A program made the position numbers and the translations under genes. The notes under the pieces were generated by a model. That model saw only the letters and a program-made list of their open reading frames with translations, made no database searches and was not told the origin of the DNA. From Clostridium sp. AF27-2AA (GTDB taxonomy: Bacteria; Bacillota; Clostridia; Lachnospirales; Lachnospiraceae), in assembly GCF_003478505.1 (NCBI RefSeq), contig NZ_QUFI01000015.1, positions 17,830 to 81,829 on the forward strand: DNA of 64,000 nucleotides, given 5' to 3'. Positions 1 to 6,830 of this stretch are shown in pieces. Position 1 is the first letter of the stretch, and the number at the start of each line of letters is the position of its first letter.

Positions 1-1053
1 CAGACGGATGACATCGGCATTACCTGAAAAAAGGCTGACAATATGGTGTCCGGTAAACTGTATGAGAATGGAAATCACAATACCATAGGACACCGCAATG
101 GTGGTGGCACAGGCCAGTGTCTGGCTTGCCCGATCGTGCTTTCCGGCACCAATATTCTGTGCGCACAGGGCTGAAACGGTAGACAGCATAGAGGACGGAA
201 CCAGAAAAAACAGGCTGATCATTTTTTCCACAATGCCAACTGCAGCAGCGTCATTTAAGCCGCGCCGGTTGGCAATAATGGTGATGACAATGAAGGCAAT
301 CTGGATAAATCCGTCCTGCATGGCGATCGGAAATCCGATTTTTAAGAGACCGCCCATCATGCTTCGGACCGGTTTTAAATCTGCAAAATGAAATTCCGGG
401 ATCATGCGTTTGTGACAGATCATGGTCAGGGAAATCAGCACGCTGATGGTCTGGGACAGGGTGGTGCCAAGCGCCGCGCCTGTGGGACCAAGCTTCAGCA
501 CGCCGATGAACAGATAATCCAGGGCAATATTAAAAGCACAGGCAATCGCAATGAAAAACATAGGACTCTTCGAGTCGCCCATGCCGCGGAAAATGGAGCT
601 GATGATGTTGTAGGCTGTGATAAACGGGATACCGAGAAAACAGATGGTCAGGTATCTGATGGTACTGCTGACAGCTTCCTCCGGGGTGGACATGACAGCC
701 ACAATGGGTTTTACAAAACAGAGCAGGATTGCGGTCAGAGCAACGGACAGCAGCATGAACAAAGATGCCGTGTTGCCGACGGCCAGGTTCACCTGCCTGC
801 GGTCCTGCGCGCCCACTGCACGTCCGGTCATAACCGTGGTGCCCATAGCCAGCCCTACGATCATGACGGTAAGCATGTGCATGACCTGACTGCCGATAGA
901 GACAGCGGTGGTGCTGTCTACAGAGTTAAACTGTCCGATGATGAGCAGATCTGCGGTGCCGTACAGGGTCTGTAAAAAATAGGAAAGAAAGTATGGCAGT
1001 GAGAAAGAGAAAATGGTTTTTGGGATACTGCCGGTAGTCAAATTGCGTTCCAT
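1..1053 (-). CDS. MATE family multidrug/Na+ antiporter, partial (C-terminus outside window)
   Basis: The minus strand reads open from an ATG at 1053 to the window edge (351 codons), so the 3' end is missing. The N-terminus (MERNLTTGSIPKTIFSFSLP) followed by hydrophobic segments and conserved Gly/Thr-rich helices (GLAMGTTVMTGRAVGAQD) is typical of MATE exporters, inner-membrane proteins that expel drugs or metabolites in exchange for Na+ or H+. The start is supported by AAGGAG seven bases upstream. It is divergent from the corrinoid import operon and has its own promoter at 1087-1115. The substrate cannot be told from sequence. A second, unrelated-context MATE gene lies at 45308-46675. Confidence 0.85.
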   Translation of the reverse strand, partial: MERNLTTGSIPKTIFSFSLPYFLSYFLQTLYGTADLLIIGQFNSVDSTTAVSIGSQVMHMLTVMIVGLAMGTTVMTGRAVGAQDRRQVNLAVGNTASLFMLLSVALTAILLCFVKPIVAVMSTPEEAVSSTIRYLTICFLGIPFITAYNIISSIFRGMGDSKSPMFFIAIACAFNIALDYLFIGVLKLGPTGAALGTTLSQTISVLISLTMICHKRMIPEFHFADLKPVRSMMGGLLKIGFPIAMQDGFIQIAFIVITIIANRRGLNDAAAVGIVEKMISLFFLVPSSMLSTVSALCAQNIGAGKHDRASQTLACATTIAVSYGIVISILIQFTGHHIVSLFSGNADVIRL

Positions 1054-1086
1054 TTGTATGGCTCCTTATCGTTCGATTCTGATTTG

Positions 1087-1115
1087 ATTATACTGGGAAA
1101 AAAGGATTAAGTCCA
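1087..1115 (-). promoter_or_regulatory. Sigma-70-type promoter of the MATE gene
   Basis: On the minus strand TGGACT (1110-1115) and TATAAT (1087-1092) are 17 bases apart, about 35 bases before the MATE start codon. Confidence 0.55.
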
Positions 1116-1147
1116 TTATAATATCAGAACGGTAAAACGAAATTCAG

Positions 1148-1176
1148 TTGACAGTTTTTCCCTCATGCCGTAAACT
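1148..1176 (+). promoter_or_regulatory. Promoter of the cobalamin-riboswitch operon
   Basis: TTGACA (1148-1153) and TAAACT (1171-1176) are separated by 17 bases. The predicted start near 1183 would place the whole riboswitch in the leader RNA. Confidence 0.6.
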
Positions 1177-1187
1177 ATCCTACGGAA

Positions 1188-1365
1188 TAAGTGTCGGCCG
1201 TTCGGGGCCGGTGAAAAGGGAAACGGGTGTGAGTCCCGTGCGGTGCCGCCGCTGTAAGCGCATGAAGGGCAGTCTGGATTTCACTGTTTTATATGAAAAA
1301 TGGGAAGAAACCAGACAATATTGCCGCGCAAGCCAGAAGACCTGCTTTTTCCGCTTTTGCTGTCA
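1188..1365 (+). ncRNA. Cobalamin (AdoCbl/corrinoid) riboswitch aptamer
   Basis: The stretch contains the B12-box landmarks: GGGAAACGGGTGTGAGTCCC at about 1218-1237, followed by GCCGCCGCTGTAAGC, and the distal GCCAGAAGACCTGC near 1332-1345. These match the conserved core of the cobalamin riboswitch (class I-like layout). It lies 190 bases before a corrinoid-type ABC importer, the usual target. Binding of cobalamin is expected to switch off expression through the terminator at 1426-1471. Exact ends are estimated. Confidence 0.93.
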
Positions 1366-1425
1366 CGGTCCATGACAAGGCAAGGGAAACAAGGGCGGAG
1401 TCTGCCCTGGATGCAAAAATACGGT

Positions 1426-1471
1426 GCATCATCCGGTTTACTTTTGATAAGCCGGATGGTGCTTTTATTTT
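1426..1471 (+). terminator. Riboswitch-controlled intrinsic terminator
   Basis: GCATCATCCGG pairs with CCGGATGGTGC (one G-U wobble) and is followed by CTTTTATTTT. Its place between aptamer and first gene fits an expression platform. A second smaller hairpin, TGTGTC/GACACA with TTTTT, follows at 1479-1499. Confidence 0.75.
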
Positions 1472-1557
1472 GCCAATATGTGTCGCAGGACACATTTTTG
1501 CATCGCGTTCCTGCATGGGTGATACGAAAAAAATTCAACATCAGGAGGAAAACAATT

Positions 1558-2649
1558 ATGAGAAACAAGAAACTGGTAATCTTAACTATGGCTGCCTGCA
1601 TAACTGCAGGTCTGGCAGCCGGATGCGGCGCAAAGAGCGCAGATATCGCAACAACAGCTGCAGCGGCAGCAGAGAGCACCGCAGCAGAGCCTGCGGAGAG
1701 CAGCGCGGAGGTGACGGAAGCAGCTGGCGATTCCACCGCAGATGAGGCATATGAGCCGGTTACCATTACCTTAAACCTGGAGCGTTCCGGTCTGGGTGAG
1801 AACGTAGAATATACCTTCACCGAGAAGCCGTCCGCAGTGGTTGCTTCCGGTGATCAGATGGCAGATTTCTTCTTTGATCTCGGTCTGGAAGACCAGATGG
1901 CCGGTTACACAAAGGGAAGCTGCTGGAGTACCGTTTCCCAGTATCCGGCAAGAGATAAGGTGCCGCAGCTGTTAGAGGCAGGAAAGGGCATTTCCAATCT
2001 TTCCAAAGAGGAGCTGGTGGCAACCGGATGCGATTTCCTGATGGGCTGGGATTCTGTATTCTCCGATAAAAACTTTGGAAAAGAGTTCTGTGATGCCAAC
2101 GGAATCGCAATGTATTTCCCCTATGTATGCTCGGATAAGGCAACCTTTGAGGAGCTGTACAAAGACTATGAGACACTTGGGAAAATCTTTAAAGTAGAGG
2201 ATGTGGCATCTGAGAAGATCCAGGCTATGAAGGATACGCTTCAGGAAGTAAAAGACACGCTGGGGGATGATGTTTACCAGAATCCGGTGACTGTTTTTGC
2301 ATACGATTCCGGTGAGGATGCCCCGTTTACCGCATGTCAGGGTATGCCGGGTGATATCATCAAGCGGGCTGGCGGTATCTCTATTTTCGATGACATTGAG
2401 GCTGGATGGGCTACTCCGTCCTGGGAGGAAGTGGTAGAGCGTGACCCGGATGTAATTCTGATCCTGGACTATACCGGTGACATTTCTGAGAAGAAAAATT
2501 TCCTGGAGACCAACGAGTTTACCAAAGATTTAAGAGCAGTGAAAGAGGGAAAAATCTATTCCGCATGCTGCAGTGATATGCAGGGTTCTGCAGGTTCCGC
2601 AGAGGCAGTCAGAGAGATCGCAAAGCAGCTGTATCCGGATAAGTTCTAA
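1558..2649 (+). CDS. Corrinoid-type ABC transporter substrate-binding lipoprotein (BtuF-like)
   Basis: A 363-residue exported lipoprotein. The signal peptide ends in GLAAGC, making Cys23 the lipidated residue, followed by an Ala/Thr/Glu/Ser-rich linker (about 24-60). The rest fits the cluster A-2 binding-protein fold (PF01497-like: two lobes joined by a rigid helix) used for cobalamin, haem and siderophores. The ATG at 1558 is chosen because AGGAGG sits 9 bases upstream and it begins the signal peptide; a longer open frame upstream runs through the riboswitch and is not coding. The riboswitch argues for a corrinoid ligand; an iron-chelate ligand would be the alternative without it. Confidence 0.88.
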   Translation: MRNKKLVILTMAACITAGLAAGCGAKSADIATTAAAAAESTAAEPAESSAEVTEAAGDSTADEAYEPVTITLNLERSGLGENVEYTFTEKPSAVVASGDQMADFFFDLGLEDQMAGYTKGSCWSTVSQYPARDKVPQLLEAGKGISNLSKEELVATGCDFLMGWDSVFSDKNFGKEFCDANGIAMYFPYVCSDKATFEELYKDYETLGKIFKVEDVASEKIQAMKDTLQEVKDTLGDDVYQNPVTVFAYDSGEDAPFTACQGMPGDIIKRAGGISIFDDIEAGWATPSWEEVVERDPDVILILDYTGDISEKKNFLETNEFTKDLRAVKEGKIYSACCSDMQGSAGSAEAVREIAKQLYPDKF

Positions 2650-2710
2650 TCAGAAACTGTTGGAACATGAGGAATTTCCTGCATGGGAAGTCCCTGTTTT
2701 TGGAGAAAAC

Positions 2711-3778
2711 ATGAAATCAGAAATCAGTAAAAAAAGTGACCGGGAAACTGGACGTTTTATAGGTACCCTTCTGATGGTTCTGCTTCTGATCGCGGCAGTA
2801 ACGACCATCTCCGTGACCCTGGGCGCTATCCATGTGTCACCGGATGAGATCGTAAAGATCCTGGCAAATAAGACATCCGGAAAGGATATTTTTGCGGTGT
2901 CCTGGGAGCAGAAAACAGAAAATATCATCTGGAACATCCGTTTTCCGAGGGTTATCATGGCATTTATTGTGGGAGCAGGCCTGTCTCTTTGCGGTGTGCT
3001 GATGCAGGCACTCACAAAAAATCCACTGGCAGATCCCTATGTGCTGGGAATTTCTTCCGGTGCCTCTGCCGGAGCAGTCAGCGTCATCATTCTCGGCCTG
3101 TTCAGCTTTATGGGCGGTTATTCCGTGATTTTTGGTGCGACGCTGGGTGCGGCTGTGGCCATCAGTCTTTCTCTGAGTATTGCGTCTGTAAAAGGGAGGA
3201 TTACCTCTACCCAGCTGGTGCTGGCCGGAATTGCCACTTCCGCCTTGTTCTCCGCACTGACGAATCTGATCGTTTACGGGTTTAACAATGGTTCCGATAA
3301 GACCAAGATGGCGCTTTACTGGATGGTAGGCTCCTTAAGCGGAGCTACCTGGAGCCGGGTAAAATATGTGTTCATCGTGTCTGTTGTTATGATGGCAGTG
3401 ATTCTGTTATTTGCGCGGGAGCTGGACATTCTTCTTTTGGGAGATGATGTGGCAGAGACGCTGGGAGCAGATACCAGACGCATCAAGCTGCTGATCATTC
3501 TGGCCTCCACCGTACTGACCGGTGTGGTTGTTTCGGTCAGCGGTGTCATTGGCTTTGCAGGACTTGTGGTGCCTCATGTGATGCGAGGCTTCGTGGGCTC
3601 CGGCCATAAGCAGCTGATCCCAATGTCTATTCTGGGCGGTGGTCTCTTTGCCATGATCGCGGATCTGATCTCCCGCATCATCATTGCGCCGGAAGAACTT
3701 CCAATCGGTGTCATTGCGGCATTTTTCGGAGCTCCGTTTTTCCTGTATCTGATTCGGAAAGGAAGTGTGGGCCGATGA
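2711..3778 (+). CDS. Corrinoid/iron-chelate ABC permease (BtuC/FecCD family)
   Basis: 355 residues with about ten hydrophobic segments. Family motifs include RFPRVIMAFIVGAGLSLCG near the N-terminus, KNPLADPYVLGISSGASAG, and VSGVIGFAGLVVPHVMRGFVG towards the C-terminus, which are the FecCD signature blocks. It should form the homodimeric membrane channel receiving substrate from the lipoprotein encoded just upstream. GGAG precedes the ATG at 2711. Its stop overlaps the start of the ATPase gene, indicating translational coupling. Confidence 0.92.
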   Translation: MKSEISKKSDRETGRFIGTLLMVLLLIAAVTTISVTLGAIHVSPDEIVKILANKTSGKDIFAVSWEQKTENIIWNIRFPRVIMAFIVGAGLSLCGVLMQALTKNPLADPYVLGISSGASAGAVSVIILGLFSFMGGYSVIFGATLGAAVAISLSLSIASVKGRITSTQLVLAGIATSALFSALTNLIVYGFNNGSDKTKMALYWMVGSLSGATWSRVKYVFIVSVVMMAVILLFARELDILLLGDDVAETLGADTRRIKLLIILASTVLTGVVVSVSGVIGFAGLVVPHVMRGFVGSGHKQLIPMSILGGGLFAMIADLISRIIIAPEELPIGVIAAFFGAPFFLYLIRKGSVGR

Positions 3779-4557
3779 GTTTAGCTGTAAAAAATCTGGA
3801 TTATGAAATCGGAAATGAGCGGATCCTGAATCAGATTTCCCTCGAAATCAAAGAGGGAGAATTTGTGGGCCTGGTTGGACCGAATGGCTGCGGCAAGTCC
3901 ACACTGCTGAAGCATATCTATCGGACCTATAAGCCTAAGGGGCAGACCGTCTTTCTGGATGGGAAAGATATCATGGACCTTTCAGCTAAAAAACTGGCGG
4001 GAGAACTGGCGGTCATGGCGCAGGAAAATCAGCTGGAATTTGATTTTACCGTTCGGGATATGGTTATGTTCGGACGTTACGCCCACAAGAAATTTCTGGA
4101 GGGAGATACGGCAAAGGACCGGGAGCTTTGTGAAAAATGCCTTCGGGAAGTAGGACTGAGCGGCTATGAAACACGCTCCTATTTAAGTCTTTCCGGCGGA
4201 GAAAAACAGCGTGTCCTCCTGGCCCGGGTACTGATGCAGGAAAGCCGCTACATTGTTTTGGATGAACCGACCAACCACCTGGATGTCAGCTATCAGTATC
4301 AGATCATGGATATTTTACGAAACCAGGATGTCACGGTATTCTCCTCCATCCATGACCTGAATCTGGCCGCGCTTTACTGTGACAGGATCATTTTTCTGTA
4401 CCAGGGAAAGATTGTAGACCGCGGCACACCGGAAGAGGTGCTGACGAAAGAAAATATCCGGAAATATTTCGGAATCGAAGCACAGGTGACAAAAAATGAA
4501 GCCACCCGGAAGATGCAGATTTATTATCTGCCGGGGTGGGTGAAGGAAAAGGGCTGA
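3775..4557 (+). CDS. Corrinoid/iron-chelate ABC ATPase (BtuD/FepC family)
   Basis: 260 residues with Walker A GPNGCGKSTLL, signature LSGGEKQRVLLARVL, Walker B YIVLDEPTNHLD and the switch His in SSIHDLNLA. It powers the permease with which it overlaps by ATGA. Together 1558-4557 form a complete three-gene importer under the cobalamin riboswitch. The operon ends just before the tracrRNA promoter at 4574; no convincing terminator was seen between them. Confidence 0.94.
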   Translation: MSLAVKNLDYEIGNERILNQISLEIKEGEFVGLVGPNGCGKSTLLKHIYRTYKPKGQTVFLDGKDIMDLSAKKLAGELAVMAQENQLEFDFTVRDMVMFGRYAHKKFLEGDTAKDRELCEKCLREVGLSGYETRSYLSLSGGEKQRVLLARVLMQESRYIVLDEPTNHLDVSYQYQIMDILRNQDVTVFSSIHDLNLAALYCDRIIFLYQGKIVDRGTPEEVLTKENIRKYFGIEAQVTKNEATRKMQIYYLPGWVKEKG

Positions 4558-4573
4558 GTTTGAAAAATAATAG

Positions 4574-4602
4574 TTGACGTTGGTTATTCAAAGGGGTATA
4601 TT
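4574..4602 (+). promoter_or_regulatory. tracrRNA promoter
   Basis: TTGACG (4574-4579), a 17-base spacer, then TATATT (4597-4602). The predicted first base near 4609 lies just before the anti-repeat. Confidence 0.7.
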
Positions 4603-4608
4603 ATAATT

Positions 4609-4732
4609 AGTTTTGTACCATACAAAATTACATCATAAGTTCAAATAACGATTTATCGTAAACGCCGCGTGTGCGGCTCACAGTGTGTGAAAAAGTAACT
4701 GCTATTCGGAATCAGAGTGGCAGTTTCTTTTT
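4609..4732 (+). ncRNA. tracrRNA of the type II-A CRISPR system
   Basis: The anti-repeat is complementary to the CRISPR repeat: GTACCATAC (4615-4623) and TTACATCAT (4628-4636) are exact complements of the repeat blocks GTATGGTAC and ATGATGTAA, in the order expected for a tracrRNA. The bulge-like AAGTTCAAAT follows. Downstream are ACGAT/ATCGT (nexus-like), GCCGC/GCGGC, TCACA/TGTGA, and a terminator AACTGC/GCAGTT with a T-rich tail ending near 4732. This fits a tracrRNA of about 124 nt, same strand as cas9 and array. It is unusual that an IS607 element separates it from cas9. Confidence 0.9.
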
Positions 4733-4872
4733 ACATAAATATAAACAGAGATGAAGAATGTGGGAAAATAAAATTTGCTATTGGTAAAAGATATAAAGGA
4801 GGAAACTTTAAGTAACTGAATAAGTTGTCAGATGTGATAATATGTGTTTAAATATACTCATGGAGGTATACT

Positions 4873-5562
4873 ATGAATACATCAAATATCACAAATTACA
4901 AGCCAAAAGATTTTGCTGAATTGCTAGGTGTTTCTGTCAAAACGTTACAGCGTTGGGATAGAGAAGGAACTCTAAAAGCAAATCGTACTCCAACTGATAG
5001 GCGTTAGTACACTTACGACCAATATCTTCAATTCAAAGGCATAAATACAGAAGATGATACGCGTCAAGTTGTCATTTATGCCAGAGTCTCTACAAGAAAT
5101 CAAAAAGATGATTTACAAAAACAAGTCACATTTCTACGACAGTTTTGTAATGCTAAAGGTATTATCGTAGACCAATGTATTGAAGATTATGGGAGCGGCC
5201 TTAATTACAATCGCAAGAAATGGAACGAATTATTAGATGAAGTAATGGAACAGAAAATCAAAACCATTATCGTAACTCATAAGGATAGATTTATCCGATT
5301 TGGCTATGATTGGTTTGCAAAATTCTGTATGAAGTTCAATACAACCATAGTGGTAGTAAACAATGAAGAACTATCGCCTCAAGAAGAACTCGTGCAGGAT
5401 ATTGTTTCAATACTCCATGTATTCTCTTGTAGGTTATATGGACTTCGTAAATATAAAAAACAAATAGAAAGGGATGAGGAAATTGCGAAAGAGCTTCAAG
5501 ACGGAAATAAATCCAACAGAAGAGCAGAAAATCAAGATACGCAAGACGATAGGAACTTGTAG
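4873..5562 (+). pseudogene. tnpA: tnpA, IS607 serine recombinase with in-frame amber stop
   Basis: Reading from ATG 4873 gives a MerR-type helix-turn-helix (DFAELLGVSVKTLQRWDREG) and then CGT TAG TAC at 5002-5010. The same frame continues with YTYDQYL, a 20-odd residue linker, the catalytic core YARVSTRNQKDDL (nucleophilic Ser in ARVST), EDYGSGLNYNRKKW, and VTHKDRFIRFGYDWF to a stop at 5560-5562. In intact relatives codon 45 is usually Tyr, so a single base change explains the stop. The DNA-binding and catalytic parts are therefore separated; transposase activity needs readthrough or reinitiation. GGAGG precedes the start. Confidence 0.85.
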
Positions 5563-6640
5563 GTACATCTATAACTTCTATCTTACTCATAATAAAGAAC
5601 TTTATGATAATGGCAAAAAGTTTATGAGTGGTAAATCGTTTAGTGTCTGGCTTAACAACGAGTATCTTCCAAACCATCCAGAATATTCTTGGGTTAAGGA
5701 AGTAAGTTCAAAATCTGTAAAGCATTCAATCGAATGTGGGTGTACTGCTTTTACAAGATTTTTCAAACATCAGAGTGCTTTCCCTAATTACAAAAAGAAA
5801 GGTAAATCTGATGTGAAGATGTACTTCGTTAAGAATAATCCAAAGGACTGTATTTGCGAAAGGCATCGTATCAACATTCCAACTTTAGGTTGGGTACGTA
5901 TCAAAGAAAAAGGATACATTCCAACAACCAAAGATGGATATATAATCAAAAGTGGTTCAGTTTCAATCAAAGTTGACAAATTTTATGTTTCCGTTCTTGT
6001 GGAAATTCCTGATGGCCAGATTGCTAATAACTCTAACGATGGAATTGGTATTGATCTTGGTTTAAAGGATTTCGCTATTGTTTCCAATGGTAAAACGTAT
6101 AAGAACATTAACAAATCTGCAAGATTAAAGAAACTTGAAAAGCAACTTATTCGAGAACAAAGGTGTCTCTCTCGAAAGTATGATGAAAATTTAAAGAAAG
6201 GAGAAGTCACTCAAAGAGCAAATATACAGAAACAAAAGCGCAAGGTACAAAAACTTCATCATAAGATAGATAATGTCCGTACGGATTACATTAACAAGAC
6301 AATCGCTGAGATAGTAAAAACCAAACCATCTTATATAACGATTGAGAACTTAAATGTAAAAGGAATGATGAAGAACCGACATCTTTCAAAAGCCGTTGCA
6401 TCACAGAAGTTTTATGAGTTTAGAGCAAAACTTCAATCTAAATGTAATGAAAACGGTATTGAGTTAAGAGTAGTAGCCAGATGGTATCCATCTTCAAAAA
6501 TGTGTCACCGATGTGGTTGCATCAAGAGAGATTTAAAACTTTCGGATAGAATTTACAGATGCGAATGCGGTTATGTTGAAGACAGAGACTTTAATGCTGC
6601 ACTTAATTTGAGAGATGCTATAACTTACGAAGTTGCATAG
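5474..6640 (+). CDS. tnpB: TnpB, RNA-guided endonuclease of IS607/IS605 elements
   Basis: 388 residues, the normal size. The RuvC-like triad is present: Asp194 in GIDLGLKDF, Glu291 in ITIENLNVKGM and Asp372 in DRDFNAALNL. The Cys4 zinc finger CHRCG...CECG lies between the last two. The N-terminus (MRKLRKSFKTEINPTEEQ) is typical. TnpB cuts DNA guided by an omega-RNA made from the element's right end and helps the element persist. It overlaps tnpA by 89 bases; GAAAGG is placed just before ATG 5474. Unlike tnpA it looks intact and probably active. Confidence 0.92.
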   Translation: MRKLRKSFKTEINPTEEQKIKIRKTIGTCRYIYNFYLTHNKELYDNGKKFMSGKSFSVWLNNEYLPNHPEYSWVKEVSSKSVKHSIECGCTAFTRFFKHQSAFPNYKKKGKSDVKMYFVKNNPKDCICERHRINIPTLGWVRIKEKGYIPTTKDGYIIKSGSVSIKVDKFYVSVLVEIPDGQIANNSNDGIGIDLGLKDFAIVSNGKTYKNINKSARLKKLEKQLIREQRCLSRKYDENLKKGEVTQRANIQKQKRKVQKLHHKIDNVRTDYINKTIAEIVKTKPSYITIENLNVKGMMKNRHLSKAVASQKFYEFRAKLQSKCNENGIELRVVARWYPSSKMCHRCGCIKRDLKLSDRIYRCECGYVEDRDFNAALNLRDAITYEVA

Positions 6641-6821
6641 TCAAACGCAAACGTAAGTATGTACCGAAGGCTTATTCGGGAATTAACGACTGTGGAGTGT
6701 ACAAGAACCTGCAAGTAGATATGATTTCGGTCAATCAAAAGCATACACGATGAAGCAGTAAGTAGAGTTCGTGAGAACCTATATTATCTCGATGTGCGTA
6801 TATTTACACACATTTTGAGTG
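6641..6821 (+). ncRNA. Candidate omega-RNA region at the IS607 right end
   Basis: In TnpB systems the guide RNA covers the 3' end of tnpB and the right end of the element, with the guide read from flanking DNA. These 181 bases carry no gene and hold local pairings such as GTGCGTATATTTACACAC at about 6794-6811. If the boundary at 6821 is right, the guide would be the first bases of the cas9 gene region. This follows from family knowledge; no diagnostic scaffold motif was recognised. Confidence 0.35.
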
Positions 6822-6830
6822 GCAGAATGT

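Larger units (their letters stand above)
4802..6821 (+). mobile_element. IS607-family insertion sequence
   Basis: The element holds overlapping tnpA (serine recombinase with a MerR-like HTH) and tnpB, the IS607 layout. Such elements lack terminal inverted repeats, make no target duplication and insert at GG. Joining the left flank up to AAAGGAG with the right flank starting GCAGAATGT recreates a normal cas9 ribosome binding site with an 8-base spacer before ATG 6831, which sets the ends proposed here. Another GG at 4798-4799 is possible, so ends may shift by a few bases. The region is more AT-rich than its surroundings. Confidence 0.75.

Noticed and set aside
388..975. Plus-strand open frames over the MATE gene
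   Set aside because: They are mirror frames of the minus-strand coding sequence, with no start signals and low-complexity His/Gln/Gly composition.
1300..1557. Upstream extension of the BtuF-like frame through the riboswitch
   Set aside because: It lacks a ribosome binding site, removes the signal peptide from the N-terminus and runs through aptamer and terminator structures.
4658..4680. GCCGC/GCGGC hairpin as an IS607 end structure
   Set aside because: It belongs to the tracrRNA body, since it lies between anti-repeat and terminator, and IS607 elements have no such ends.
6819..6830. GTG 6819 as cas9 start
   Set aside because: It lies in the proposed end of the IS607 element and adds residues not seen in Cas9 families, which begin close to M-G-K-x-Y-x-V-G-L-D.
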